Shown piece by piece: positions 1 to 8,866 of a stretch of 64,000 bases of DNA. Within the stretch, counting starts at the first letter, position 1. Each line of letters starts with the position of its first letter. The notes under the pieces were generated by a model. The model was not told where the DNA came from and searched no databases. It saw nothing but the letters and a program-made list of their open reading frames with translations. The stretch is from Paenibacillus sp. CAA11 (GTDB taxonomy: Bacteria > Bacillota > Bacilli > Paenibacillales > Paenibacillaceae), in the NCBI RefSeq assembly GCF_003060825.1, contig NZ_CP028922.1:1598501-1662500 (forward strand), read 5' to 3'. The translations under genes were made by a program, and so were the position numbers.

Positions 1-126
1 GCTGAAGGAGCTGGAATACTCGATATAAGTCTGGCTAGTTATAAGATCGCCTTGTTTCGAGCCAGGCACAAGCTGAGGGAAAAGCTGCAAGAGGGGGGAT
101 CATGCTCACATGACAGAGGATTTTAA
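1..126 (+). CDS. ECF-type sigma factor, C-terminal end (partial)
   Basis: The frame is open from the first base and stops at 124-126. The visible 41 residues include DISLASYKIALFRARHKLRE, which looks like the second helix of sigma region 4.2, the part of an extracytoplasmic-function sigma factor that contacts the -35 element. The gene overlaps the next one, whose start is at 110, by 17 bases, which is the usual translational coupling of an ECF sigma factor to its regulator. The rest of the gene lies outside the window, so the subfamily cannot be named. A region-4 helix-turn-helix of another regulator is possible but less likely given the neighbour. Confidence 0.7.
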   Translation, partial: AEGAGILDISLASYKIALFRARHKLREKLQEGGSCSHDRGF

Positions 127-1282
127 AGCTAGGCTGAAAGCCTATGAGAAAGGTGAGCTGGAACAGGAAGAGAAGCTTCGCATGGAAGCCGAATTTGAGA
201 AGCTGGAAATATATCAAGCCTACTTGGATGAACTGATGGGGGAGGAAACTAGGGTCTCCGTACAATACAGTCAGCGCCATCAGGGAGAGAGTGGCAAAAG
301 TTCGAAAACGGCAAAAGAATACCGGATCTTGCGGCGAGGCAAATGGAAGATGCGCTGGAATACACTGCTTACGATGTTCAGTTTGTTCATTATAGTTTGG
401 TTCGTAACCTATGTAGTGTCTGTTATCTACTACTCCACCGGCAAGCCGAACCGTGCCGAACTGATCAGAGATGTTGTCTCTTCGGCAGTAGCTGTGACGC
501 AGCCGAATCGAACAGTTAATATGAATGAAGGCAGTTCATGGTTTTCCTTACAAATTAGTGGAGAGCTCAGTAAAAGAATCGGCAGCGAGAGCAAAATTAC
601 GGGCGAGATGACTCAGCATTTCTTGTTCAGCTGGGCTAGAACGGGAGAAGACACCAGCTTCGAAGATCAGCCGCAAGCTAGAGGAGGCTTGTTCTGCCTT
701 CCTGGCAAGGGACCTTATGATTACTCGGAAGTCTGGAGCAAGCTGGATAAACTCCCGGAGGGAACGGTGACGGAAGCCTATTTATCCCTTGATCGTTATT
801 TTTCAACAGATGAACTGCTGGCTCTCTTTAAGGGCCGAGATGTGGATGTGGTGTGGATGGCGGCTAGAACAGGTCAAGAGGGTGCGTCTGCAGAAGGAGA
901 TTCGGAAGTGCAACAACCTATGGGTTTCCCGGCGACACCGATATGGCATGAAGATGACTACACTATCATAAGTCGGCAAGTTACTGATAAGGGAACTGCG
1001 GTAAGCAGAAGATCCCCTTCGGTAGATGTATATGGCAGCGGGAAAATTCGGAATGAGAATTTTCTAAAAACTTTAAAATTAATCGGGCAGCACCCTTCCA
1101 TGGTCAGACTTACAGCTCCGTCCGTTGACTTTAAAGCAGCGGCAAACTATGTAGAAAAGAATGGCGTACAGCTTTACGGAGTGGTCATTACAGGACCCAC
1201 AAAGGAGATTCTTAAGCTCAAGCAAGAGAAATGGATTTCGTTCGTAAGGCTTGGAGAGTCTGAGCTGTGGAACTGGCGATGA
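110..1282 (+). CDS. Membrane anti-sigma/sigma-regulator protein (Sigma_reg_N/C type)
   Basis: This 390-residue protein has a charged cytoplasmic N-terminus (residues 1-80), one transmembrane segment around residues 85-108 (TLLTMFSLFIIVWFVTYVVS) and a large extracytoplasmic domain. That layout matches the sigma-factor regulator family with Sigma_reg_N and Sigma_reg_C domains. Such proteins sit in the membrane and hold their cognate ECF sigma factor until an envelope signal arrives. The start overlaps the end of the upstream sigma gene, so the two are almost certainly one operon and one regulatory pair. The signal is unknown. The family call rests on topology and context, since no catalytic motif is expected. 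Confidence 0.7.
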   Translation: MTEDFKARLKAYEKGELEQEEKLRMEAEFEKLEIYQAYLDELMGEETRVSVQYSQRHQGESGKSSKTAKEYRILRRGKWKMRWNTLLTMFSLFIIVWFVTYVVSVIYYSTGKPNRAELIRDVVSSAVAVTQPNRTVNMNEGSSWFSLQISGELSKRIGSESKITGEMTQHFLFSWARTGEDTSFEDQPQARGGLFCLPGKGPYDYSEVWSKLDKLPEGTVTEAYLSLDRYFSTDELLALFKGRDVDVVWMAARTGQEGASAEGDSEVQQPMGFPATPIWHEDDYTIISRQVTDKGTAVSRRSPSVDVYGSGKIRNENFLKTLKLIGQHPSMVRLTAPSVDFKAAANYVEKNGVQLYGVVITGPTKEILKLKQEKWISFVRLGESELWNWR

Positions 1283-1442
1283 GATAAGGTCCATTTCCTA
1301 GGAAATAAGAGAAACGGGTTTTGATCTGGGACAGGTGTGGTAATGGGTTAAGGTACGGCGTTGCTGAATAAGCAAGCCCAAAAAAGCCATGCTAGACATA
1401 AATAGCAAATCCAAACTTGATTTTAGGGAGGAGCATGCAAAC

Positions 1443-2300
1443 ATGTCGCAAAACAAGCAAACCTTGCCACCACAACATCAGTATCAGCAGCCAGGAATTG
1501 AAAGCCATATGAATCCGATGCCTCAGTATGAAGGAGACTATAAAGCTGCAGGTAAATTAAAAGGAAAGGTCGCCCTGATCACGGGCGGTGACAGTGGAAT
1601 TGGCAGAGCTGTAGCCATTGCTTATGCCAAGGAAGGTGCCGATGTAGCGATTATTTATCTGAACGAACAAAGCGATGCCAAGAAGACCAAAGAAGAAATC
1701 GAACAGGAAGGCGTTAAATCTCTTCTGATCGATGGCGATGTTGGGGACGAAGAGTTCTGCAAACAAGCTGTTCAAAAAACAGTCGATACGCTTGGCGGTC
1801 TGGATATTCTGGTTAACAATGCAGGGGAACAGCACCCACAGCAAAGCATTGAGGATATCACAACAGAACAGCTGCATAAGACGTTCCAGACGAATATATT
1901 CAGCATGTTCTATCTGGTAAAGGCAGCTATGCCGCATTTTAAGAAAGGCAGTACAATTATTAATACTGCTTCGATTACAGCCTATGAGGGCAATCCGCAG
2001 CTGATTGATTACTCTTCGACCAAGGGGGCTATCATCAGCTTCACCCGCGCGCTGTCTAACAATATCGTAGGTAAGGGCATCCGCGTTAATGCTGTAGCTC
2101 CAGGACCCATTTGGACACCGCTCATTCCATCCACCTTTGATGAAAAACAGGTGAAGGAGTTCGGAGCGAATACGCCGATGAAGCGTCCAGGCCAGCCGGA
2201 AGAACTGGCACCTGCCTATGTATTCCTGGCTTCCAACGATTCCTCTTACATCAGCGGCCAGACCATTCATATCAACGGGGGTACCGTTGTTAACGGATAA
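1443..2300 (+). CDS. SDR family oxidoreductase, general-stress type (YhdF/YdaD-like)
   Basis: A short-chain dehydrogenase of 285 residues. It has the Rossmann glycine motif (ITGGDSGIGRA, near residue 47), the NNAG motif, a catalytic Ser and YSSTK (Tyr-x-x-x-Lys), and a C-terminal SGQTIHINGG typical of the family. The Gln/Pro-rich N-terminal extension of about 40 residues (PPQHQYQQPG) is characteristic of the sigma-B-type stress SDRs such as YhdF, YdaD and YhxC of Bacillus, which have no settled substrate. I chose the ATG at 1443 because GGGAGG lies upstream; the in-frame ATG at 1389 has no ribosome binding site. It stands alone, followed by a terminator. Confidence 0.85.
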   Translation: MSQNKQTLPPQHQYQQPGIESHMNPMPQYEGDYKAAGKLKGKVALITGGDSGIGRAVAIAYAKEGADVAIIYLNEQSDAKKTKEEIEQEGVKSLLIDGDVGDEEFCKQAVQKTVDTLGGLDILVNNAGEQHPQQSIEDITTEQLHKTFQTNIFSMFYLVKAAMPHFKKGSTIINTASITAYEGNPQLIDYSSTKGAIISFTRALSNNIVGKGIRVNAVAPGPIWTPLIPSTFDEKQVKEFGANTPMKRPGQPEELAPAYVFLASNDSSYISGQTIHINGGTVVNG

Positions 2301-2346
2301 TAAAATATCCGCTGAAGAAGGGGAATTGGGCTCAATCTCAATCCAG

Positions 2347-2397
2347 AAAAAGCTTTCCGAATCAAGAGAGGTTTTCTCTTGACCGGAAAGCTTTTTT
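2347..2397. terminator. Bidirectional terminator between convergent genes
   Basis: AAAAAGCTTTCCG and CGGAAAGCTTTTTT form the outer stem, and TCAAGAGA/TCTCTTGA extends it inside. An A-run precedes and a T-run follows, so it can end both the SDR transcript (+) and the YfbR-like transcript (-). Confidence 0.85.
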
Positions 2398-2423
2398 GGT
2401 GAGGCTTAAAGGCGCTAATCAGC

Positions 2424-3035
2424 TTATTCTTCGGTGTCTTTGGACATCTCATCCAAGGTCATCTCAAAGCTGGGAGCGAAATGCTGAAGGAAAAAGTCAA
2501 CCTCAGGCATCTGCAAGGATTGGAGCTTGTCCAAGAGCTGCTGCTTCGCGGCTGCAAATTCCCGGTTGCCCACCGTAAGCTCCCAAGCGCACTTCAAGTA
2601 AGCATCCAGGCTGTCCGCCGCCTTGACATATTGGTGGAGCAGCTTGTCTTCATGATGATCATCCTGCCGGGCAGGCTCCAGCAGATGTTCATATATATCC
2701 TTGAGCTGGTCTGGTACCATGGATACCAGGCGTTCGGCCGCAATATTCTCCATCTCGCGGAAATTGGAGAGCAGCCTAGCGTTATGATGCTTGACAGGAG
2801 TAGGGATATCTCCCGTGAATACCTCGGTTGCATCGTGAAACAGGGCGATGGTCACCGCTCGCTCCGCATTTAATTGCTTGCCGAAGCTGCGGTTGCCGAT
2901 CTCACAGAGCAAATGGGCCAAGAGGGCTACTTGAAAGGAATGCTCCGCAACATTCTCCCGGGCGGTGCTTCGCATAAGACTCCATCGGTCAATGTTACGC
3001 AGACGATACATATAGGCGGGGAAATGATAACTCAT
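2424..3035 (-). CDS. HD-domain 5'-deoxynucleotidase, YfbR-like
   Basis: A 203-residue HD-superfamily hydrolase close in length to E. coli YfbR (199 aa), which removes phosphate from deoxyribonucleoside 5'-monophosphates. The N-terminal MYRLRNIDRWSLMRST with NVAEHSFQVA and the paired ALFHDATEVFTGDIPTPVK provide the metal-binding His and the HD dyad seen in that family. The start is the ATG at 3035 because GAGG sits about ten bases upstream on the minus strand; a longer frame begins at 3080 without such a site. It is monocistronic and convergent with the SDR gene. Its role is probably dNMP balance or salvage. Confidence 0.8.
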   Translation of the reverse strand: MSYHFPAYMYRLRNIDRWSLMRSTARENVAEHSFQVALLAHLLCEIGNRSFGKQLNAERAVTIALFHDATEVFTGDIPTPVKHHNARLLSNFREMENIAAERLVSMVPDQLKDIYEHLLEPARQDDHHEDKLLHQYVKAADSLDAYLKCAWELTVGNREFAAAKQQLLDKLQSLQMPEVDFFLQHFAPSFEMTLDEMSKDTEE

Positions 3036-3189
3036 GAGCAAAAATCCTCTTTTCTTTATGGGAATGTAAAAGTCGTTCATGGGCTGCAGTATGTTATTAT
3101 AATACTAATGAGCCGGTTCGTGTATAGTGTAGACCGCGCGCATTCTCATGATTGACATTTCGCGTACAAGAGAGGGGAATCTTAGCGTT

Positions 3190-4746
3190 ATGGAGCATTT
3201 TGCAGAGAGCGTGTATCAATTGATCGTAGAGACGTCAACTAATTTGCCAGGCGATGTTCGGCGGGCGGTCAATCGGGGGAGAGCGGCCGAGAATCAGGCG
3301 ACCCGTGCAGGTCTTGCCCTAGGTACGATCGCACAAAACATAGAGATGGCGGAGGAGAAAGTTTCCCCCATATGCCAGGACACGGGGATGCCGACGTTTA
3401 TAGTGCATACTCCTGTCTTGGCCAATCAGATCGAGATGAAGAAAGCGATCAAGGCAGCCGTGGTTAGGGCCACTCGCGAAGGGAAATTAAGACCTAATTC
3501 TGTAGACTCCCTGACCGGAGAGAACAGTGGGGACAATTTAGGCGAAGGCATTCCGGTCATTCACTTTGAGCAATGGGAGAAGGATACGATCGACCTGAGA
3601 CTCATTCTGAAGGGCGGAGGCTGCGAGAACAAGAATATACAGTACAGTCTGCCTGCCGAGCTTGAGGGTCTTGGACGCGCGGGCCGGGATTTGGACGGAA
3701 TTCGGAAATGCATCCTGCATGCAGTCTATCAGGCCCAGGGTCAGGGGTGCAGTGCAGGCTTTATTGGCGTAGGCATCGGAGGGGATCGTACGACCGGATA
3801 TGAGCTGGCCAAACATCAGCTGTTCCGTCATTTAGATGACCGCAATCCAATCCAGGAACTTGCAGAGCTTGAGGACTATGTGATGGACAAGGCGAACCAG
3901 CTCGGCATAGGCACTATGGGCTTTGGCGGCGAGGTGACCTTGCTTGGCTGCAAAATCGGTGCTGCACACCGTATTCCGGCCAGCTTCTATGTGTCTGTCG
4001 CCTATAACTGCTGGGCATTTCGGCGCCAAGGCGTTCTGCTGGACGGAAAGACCGGAACCATTGAGCAGTGGCTTTATGAAAGCGGCACCGAAGTAGCGAT
4101 GTCAGCAGATGAACGTGAGGCGGCTGCAGGGCGCGAGCTGCAGGGTGAAGGTGAAGCAGGCGCTTCGCGGGAGATTATTCTGCAGACTCCAATTTCAGAG
4201 GAACAGATCCGAAATTTGCGCGTCGGTGATGTGGTCATTATTCGCGGAGAGATGCATACGGGCCGGGATGCTCTTCATAAGTACTTGATGGACCATGAGG
4301 CTCCGATCGATTTAGAAGGGGCAGTGATCTATCACTGTGGCCCGGTTATGCTTCAGGATGAGACAGGGTGGCACGTGAAGGCTGCTGGACCTACAACAAG
4401 TATCCGGGAGGAGCCATACCAGGGGGACATTATGAAGAAGTTCGGCATTCGGGCTGTTATCGGTAAAGGTGGAATGGGGCCGCGGACATTGGCAGCGCTT
4501 CAGGAGCATGGAGGCGTCTATCTGAATGCGATTGGCGGAGCTGCACAGTATTACGCGGAGTGCATCCAGAAGGTTAATGGGGTGGACTTCATGGAATTCG
4601 GCATACCGGAAGCGATGTGGCATCTTGAAGTGGATGGCTTTGCGGCCATTGTAACGATGGATTCCCACGGGAACAGTCTGCATGCCGATGTGGAGAAGTC
4701 TTCTATAGAGAGGCTGGCCCGCTTCAAAGAGCCGGTTTTTAAATAG
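3190..4746 (+). CDS. Fumarate hydratase, class I (iron-sulfur)
   Basis: The protein (518 residues) fuses the alpha and beta halves of class I fumarase, which interconverts fumarate and malate with an oxygen-sensitive 4Fe-4S cluster. CQDTGMPTF (Cys62), GGGCENKN (Cys145), QGCSAGFIGVGIGGDR (Cys187) and LLGCKIG (Cys254) are visible; three of these cysteines should ligate the cluster. The C-terminal half has KGGMGP and the NAIGGAAQYY region of the beta domain. I prefer ATG 3190, preceded by GAGGGGA, over the frame-extended ATG 3148, which has no ribosome binding site. Only 27 bases separate it from the PhoR-like kinase, so the two may be co-transcribed, an unusual pairing. Confidence 0.9.
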   Translation: MEHFAESVYQLIVETSTNLPGDVRRAVNRGRAAENQATRAGLALGTIAQNIEMAEEKVSPICQDTGMPTFIVHTPVLANQIEMKKAIKAAVVRATREGKLRPNSVDSLTGENSGDNLGEGIPVIHFEQWEKDTIDLRLILKGGGCENKNIQYSLPAELEGLGRAGRDLDGIRKCILHAVYQAQGQGCSAGFIGVGIGGDRTTGYELAKHQLFRHLDDRNPIQELAELEDYVMDKANQLGIGTMGFGGEVTLLGCKIGAAHRIPASFYVSVAYNCWAFRRQGVLLDGKTGTIEQWLYESGTEVAMSADEREAAAGRELQGEGEAGASREIILQTPISEEQIRNLRVGDVVIIRGEMHTGRDALHKYLMDHEAPIDLEGAVIYHCGPVMLQDETGWHVKAAGPTTSIREEPYQGDIMKKFGIRAVIGKGGMGPRTLAALQEHGGVYLNAIGGAAQYYAECIQKVNGVDFMEFGIPEAMWHLEVDGFAAIVTMDSHGNSLHADVEKSSIERLARFKEPVFK

Positions 4747-4773
4747 GGAGCGGGGAGCGAGAGAGAAAACCAT

Positions 4774-6570
4774 ATGAAGACATTTCGCACTAGACTGACT
4801 TTAATCCTTATGGGTCTCGTCGGAATTTCGATGATTGCTGCCGGAATTACGATGGCTCAAATTTTTAAAAGCTCGCATATCACGGCTCTGGAAGAGAATA
4901 TGGCTAGAGAAATTGATCTGCTGTCGATCACCTTTCCTTTTGTAGAGGTATCCGGAAATCCCGAGGCTGAAAACTACTACACGGACAAAGCCGCAGAACT
5001 GGAGCAAAAAGCCGATTCCAGGGTGACCTTCATCAAGGCGGACGGCACGGTGGTTGGGGATTCGGAAAGCAACCCGGCTGGAATGGATAATCATCTGGGC
5101 CGCAAGGAGATTCAGACTGCAGGAGTTGATGGTTCGATAGGCACGGCGATTCGATTTAGCCATACGCTGAATGAGAATATGCTCTATGTTGCCAAGCGTG
5201 TAACGTCGTCTCAAGGTTTTGATGGCTATATTCGGCTGTCTATGGGGCTGCATACGGTACGGGAGGGGATATGGAAGGCTTGGAGCGTCATGATCGGAGG
5301 CCTGCTCATCCTGTTTGCAGCTGCAGGACTTGTCAGTTATCGGCTAGCCTATGGAATTACTAAACCCTTGGAGCATATCACCAAGGTAGCCCGCAGAATT
5401 TCCAATCTTAAATATGACGCCAGGGTTCGGCTTAAGCGAACAGATGAAATCGGACAGCTGGGCGCAGCGATCAATGGAATGGCGGATAGCCTTCAGCAGC
5501 AGCTGAAGCAAATTCGCGATAATGAGGATCTGCTTCAGAGCGTGCTTGCGAATATGACCGGAGGTATTCTGATGGTTGACGCCAGTGACCGGATTGCACT
5601 TGTCAATCGTGAGGCAGAGCGAATTCTTCGTATGAAGGAGCGCAACCTGCTAGGGCGGCATTACCAGGAAATAAAACGCAGTTATGAATTAACCAAGTTT
5701 ATGGATGAAGGTATCAGCCGTAAGGAAGTGCTGAAGGAAGAGCGGACCATCTATGACCCCGAAGAGAAGATCCTACATTTCGATGCAGTACCAATGTTCG
5801 AAGAAAGCGGCTCTTACCGCGGCATGTTGTTCCTGATTCAGGATGTTACTGAAATTCGCAAGCTTGAGGTGATGCGGAGTGAATTTGTAGCTAACGTATC
5901 TCATGAGCTTAAGACGCCTATCGCAGCGGTCAAGGGCTTTGCAGAGACGCTTCTTGCCGGCGGCGTGAAGGATGAGGAGACGATGCGCTCCTTCCTGCAG
6001 ATCATTTACGACGAGGGGGATCGGCTGAATAGGCTGATCGGAGATATTCTTGAGCTGTCCAAAATTGAGTCGCGGCGAATTCCGCTCGAATATGCGCCTA
6101 TTGAGGTTAAGCCGCTGTTTGAAAATTTGTTTGAGGTGCTGAAGGCTTCGGCTGAGAAAAAGTCGATCACCATGCAGCTTGAAGTCCCTGATGAAATGTT
6201 CCTTGAAGGGGATGAGGATCGCCTTCGGCAGGTGTTTATGAATCTTCTGTCCAATGCCATCAGCTACACTATGGATGGCGGACGTGTGAAGGTTACCGCA
6301 TCCGAGACAGGAGCGGAGGGGGAAGAGCGGATTGAATTCGTTATTTCGGATACGGGAATCGGAATTCCCCGCAAGGATCTGCCGCGAATTTTCGAACGAT
6401 TTTACAGAGTGGATAAAGCCAGGTCCAGAAGCTCAGGCGGTACGGGATTGGGGCTATCCATTGTAAAACACCTGGTAGAACTCCATCATGGCACGATTCG
6501 TGTGGAAAGCAAAGTAGGTGAAGGCTCTTCGTTCATTCTGGATTTGCCCTTGCTTCATAACATCGAATAA
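4774..6570 (+). CDS. phoR: PhoR/PnpS-like phosphate sensor histidine kinase
   Basis: A 598-residue membrane kinase with TM1 at about residues 8-30, an extracytoplasmic sensor region to about 165, TM2 at 166-190, then HAMP (about 190-243), PAS (about 250-350), HisKA with FVANVSHELKTP (phospho-acceptor His377) and an HATPase domain with the N, G1 and G2 boxes (NLLSNAISY, ISDTGIGIP, GGTGLGLSI). This order is that of Bacillus PhoR. It lies directly before the PhoP-like regulator and upstream of pstB and phoU, which supports phosphate sensing. The kinase precedes the regulator here, the reverse of B. subtilis phoPR, and the regulator has its own PHO-box promoter. The name is by family and context. 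Confidence 0.85.
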   Translation: MKTFRTRLTLILMGLVGISMIAAGITMAQIFKSSHITALEENMAREIDLLSITFPFVEVSGNPEAENYYTDKAAELEQKADSRVTFIKADGTVVGDSESNPAGMDNHLGRKEIQTAGVDGSIGTAIRFSHTLNENMLYVAKRVTSSQGFDGYIRLSMGLHTVREGIWKAWSVMIGGLLILFAAAGLVSYRLAYGITKPLEHITKVARRISNLKYDARVRLKRTDEIGQLGAAINGMADSLQQQLKQIRDNEDLLQSVLANMTGGILMVDASDRIALVNREAERILRMKERNLLGRHYQEIKRSYELTKFMDEGISRKEVLKEERTIYDPEEKILHFDAVPMFEESGSYRGMLFLIQDVTEIRKLEVMRSEFVANVSHELKTPIAAVKGFAETLLAGGVKDEETMRSFLQIIYDEGDRLNRLIGDILELSKIESRRIPLEYAPIEVKPLFENLFEVLKASAEKKSITMQLEVPDEMFLEGDEDRLRQVFMNLLSNAISYTMDGGRVKVTASETGAEGEERIEFVISDTGIGIPRKDLPRIFERFYRVDKARSRSSGGTGLGLSIVKHLVELHHGTIRVESKVGEGSSFILDLPLLHNIE

Positions 6571-6602
6571 TAATTGTCATTCATGTAAAACCTATTTCTT
6601 TT

Positions 6603-6634
6603 TTTACACCCCGTTAACATTGCCGTGGTATGCT
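6603..6634 (+). promoter_or_regulatory. PHO box and promoter region of phoP
   Basis: TTTACA (6603-6608) and TTAACA (6614-6619) are separated by exactly five bases, matching the TT(A/T/C)ACA repeats bound by phosphorylated PhoP in Bacillus. A possible -10 TATGCT follows at 6629-6634. GTTAACA (6613-6619) and TGTTAAC (6640-6646) also form an inverted repeat around the -10. This suggests autoregulation of the phoP-like gene, separate from the upstream kinase. Confidence 0.7.
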
Positions 6635-6697
6635 GGGCATGTTAACCAGGGACAACCGGTAAGGTACCATTATGGTTTTAAGAAAATGGGGGTTCAT

Positions 6698-7429
6698 ATG
6701 GCACAGCGATTGTTAATTATTGAGGATGAGCCAACACTGTCTCGTCTGCTGTCTTACAATCTTTCCAATGAAGGATATGATGTGACGGTAGAGGAGCATG
6801 GACAGACAGGCTGCGAAGCGGCTCTTCGGTCAGAATATGACTTAATATTGCTGGATTTAATGCTTCCAGGACTAAGCGGATTTGAGATCATGTCCAAGCT
6901 GAGAAATGAGGGCGTGAGAACGCCCATTATTATTCTAACGGCAAAGAATGCAGAAGAAGAGGTAGTACAAGGCTTGAAGTCAGGGGCAGACGATTATATT
7001 ACCAAGCCCTTTGGAGTGGCGGAGCTGCTCGCTAGAGTTTCGGCCGTTCTGCGGAGATCTCATGGACAGGATGAACGAGACAAGCCGCAGCAACCGCATG
7101 AGTCTCAAATTGTCCTAGGAGAACTGATTATATATCCTGAGAAATATGAAGTGACTCTTAGCGGCGAGGCTATTACGCTTCGTCCGAAAGAGTTTGAAGT
7201 TCTTCTATATTTGGCGCGCAAGCCTGGAGTGGTCATGACCCGGGATGATCTGATGAATGCCGTATGGGGATTTGATTATATCGGCGGACAGCGTACTGTC
7301 GATGTGCATGTCAGTTCCCTTCGTAAGAAGCTGGAGCTTGATCCGGAATCCGTTCACATTGATTCCATCCGTGGAGTCGGTTATAAACTGGTTGTAAGTA
7401 AGAAGAAAGCTCATCATTATGGTTCATAA
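6698..7429 (+). CDS. phoP: PhoP-like response regulator (OmpR family)
   Basis: This 243-residue protein has a receiver domain with the acidic pocket IIEDE, phospho-acceptor Asp53 (ILLDLMLPG), the Thr/Lys switch residues (ILTAK, TKPFG), and a C-terminal winged helix typical of OmpR/PhoB regulators (LRPKEFEVLLYLARKPG, SSLRKKLE, RGVGYKL). It should be phosphorylated by the upstream kinase and bind the PHO boxes seen before itself and before pstB. The start at 6698 follows GGGGG; a longer in-frame reading from 6518 overlaps the kinase gene and has no support. The stop codon sits inside the terminator hairpin. Confidence 0.88.
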   Translation: MAQRLLIIEDEPTLSRLLSYNLSNEGYDVTVEEHGQTGCEAALRSEYDLILLDLMLPGLSGFEIMSKLRNEGVRTPIIILTAKNAEEEVVQGLKSGADDYITKPFGVAELLARVSAVLRRSHGQDERDKPQQPHESQIVLGELIIYPEKYEVTLSGEAITLRPKEFEVLLYLARKPGVVMTRDDLMNAVWGFDYIGGQRTVDVHVSSLRKKLELDPESVHIDSIRGVGYKLVVSKKKAHHYGS

Positions 7430-7446
7430 TGATGAGCTTTCTTTTT
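7405..7446 (+). terminator. Terminator overlapping the phoP stop codon
   Basis: GAAAGCTCATCATTATG (7405-7421) pairs perfectly with CATAATGATGAGCTTTC (7425-7441), followed by a T-run. The TAA stop at 7427-7429 lies in the descending arm, so the last codons of phoP double as terminator. Confidence 0.9.
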
Positions 7447-7460
7447 ACATTTTGAAAACA
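7444..7460 (+). promoter_or_regulatory. Possible degenerate PHO box before the CBS-chemoreceptor gene
   Basis: TTTACA (7444-7449), five bases, then AAAACA (7455-7460). Only the first repeat fits the consensus, so this is a weak candidate for PhoP control of the next gene. The first repeat overlaps the T-run of the phoP terminator. Confidence 0.35.
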
Positions 7461-7522
7461 CTGATCAAATAATCCTCTTATATGATGTGAATTAGGTATA
7501 AAGTCTTAGGAGGAATAATAAT

Positions 7523-8695
7523 ATGAGTGATACAACGGCCCTTCTTGATCGTCCAGCCCCCAGACTGGAAGACCAAGAAACCTTGCCCAGATCTCAAGCC
7601 GAAGATGAACTGAGCACAGTGAAATCCGATACTTCTTCCATTGCAGCAGAGTATCTCCGAAGGGTTCCTGTTATTCCTCCCGAGGAAGTGTGCATCAATG
7701 TACTGAAGCTGCTACGAGCGGATGAAGAGATTCCTTGTGTTGTTATTTGTGATGCCGATCACAATATCCACGGATTAATTATGAGAGATCACTTCTACAG
7801 ACAGCTCGCTGGGAGATTCGCTGCGGAGTTATTTTACGACAGACCTGCCCTTAGGTTTGCAGATCCTACTCCATTAATTCAAGAAGCTGATCAGCCTGCA
7901 GGACAGTTGATTGATCGCGCCTTGGAGCGCGGCAGTGACCGATTCTATGACAGTGTGATCATCACGCAGTCAGGCCGGCTTATGGGGATTCTGACGGTTC
8001 AAGATTTAATGATGATATCCCGCAGGCTGCAGCAGGAGGCAAATATGCTCAGAAAGGCAAGCATTCAGGACAGCCGCAAGAGAGTCGGGGATATTGGCGC
8101 TGCCGTTAGAGTTGTTTCGGAAGCCGCAGAGCGCAGCTTGAAGGAAGCGGAAGAGATGAGCAGCCTATCCCAAACGGGTCGTGCGGAGCTGCGTGAGGTC
8201 AAAGAGTCTTTCGATCGGGTACTGACGATGACAACAGACCAGGAGGAACAAACCACGGATCTGCTTGGAAAGGCTGGGGAAATTTCTAAAATTGCAGGAG
8301 CCATCAGAGAATTAGCAGACCGCAGCGGTCTGCTGGCCATGAATGCAGCGATCGAGGCGGCTCATGCGGGAGAGCATGGACGCGGCTTCGCCATAGTTGC
8401 TCAGGAGGTGCGGTCTCTGGCTGAGCAGACCAAACACTTCTCAGAGGAAATCGGGGCTACACTTGGCCTCATCGGCGAGCTGGTTCGCCAAACGGCCGAA
8501 CTGTCCGCCAAATCCACGGCCGAAATGCGACGGAGTCAGCAGCGTGTTAAGGAAGCAGATCAGACTTTTCAGACATTGGTGGATACGGTGAAAGAGGCCC
8601 AGCACAAAGGACGAGAAATGTCTGCTTCTTCAGGTGAAGCGGAAAGTAAGGCCCGGCAGGTTCTTAGCGAGTTGGAGCTTTTGAATAAGGACTAG
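7523..8695 (+). CDS. Soluble CBS-domain/methyl-accepting chemotaxis-like protein
   Basis: Of 390 residues, about 40-165 look like a pair of CBS domains ([17 protein letters not shown]..., [17 protein letters not shown]) and about 185-385 form an MCP signalling helix hairpin. The tip carries the conserved [21 protein letters not shown] motif followed by [12 protein letters not shown], which contacts CheA and CheW. No transmembrane segment or HAMP is visible, so it is a cytoplasmic receptor, probably sensing an adenine nucleotide or other small ligand through the CBS pair (inference). AGGAGG lies just upstream of the ATG. It sits between phoP and pstB, so phosphate-linked behaviour is a reasonable hypothesis. 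It may act in signalling other than chemotaxis. Confidence 0.8.
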   Translation: MSDTTALLDRPAPRLEDQETLPRSQAEDELSTVKSDTSSIAAEYLRRVPVIPPEEVCINVLKLLRADEEIPCVVICDADHNIHGLIMRDHFYRQLAGRFAAELFYDRPALRFADPTPLIQEADQPAGQLIDRALERGSDRFYDSVIITQSGRLMGILTVQDLMMISRRLQQEANMLRKASIQDSRKRVGDIGAAVRVVSEAAERSLKEAEEMSSLSQTGRAELREVKESFDRVLTMTTDQEEQTTDLLGKAGEISKIAGAIRELADRSGLLAMNAAIEAAHAGEHGRGFAIVAQEVRSLAEQTKHFSEEIGATLGLIGELVRQTAELSAKSTAEMRRSQQRVKEADQTFQTLVDTVKEAQHKGREMSASSGEAESKARQVLSELELLNKD

Positions 8696-8735
8696 GTGAC
8701 AAATTACCAATAGCCAGGCCCCTATAGGTCGATAT

Positions 8736-8824
8736 TTTACACAGAGTTAACAATTAAAGCCACTGCCGTTTACATTAAAAATGTAAAATCAGTCTGATAT
8801 AAATAACAATTTACAAACTATAAT
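8736..8824 (+). promoter_or_regulatory. PHO boxes and promoter of pstB-phoU
   Basis: TTTACA (8736-8741), five bases, TTAACA (8747-8752) is a perfect PHO box. A further TTTACA at 8769-8774 lies 22 bases on, in phase with the 11-base PhoP repeat, and another is at 8810-8815. A TATAAT -10 (8819-8824) has no good -35 hexamer, as expected of an activator-dependent promoter. Confidence 0.75.
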
Positions 8825-8866
8825 CTGTTGAATAACAGTTAGCGGGGACAATGAAGGAGAAGTGAC

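Noticed and set aside
1557..2270. 237-codon minus-strand frame opposite the SDR gene
   Set aside because: It is an antisense shadow: no ribosome binding site, atypical composition, and the plus strand encodes a clear SDR.
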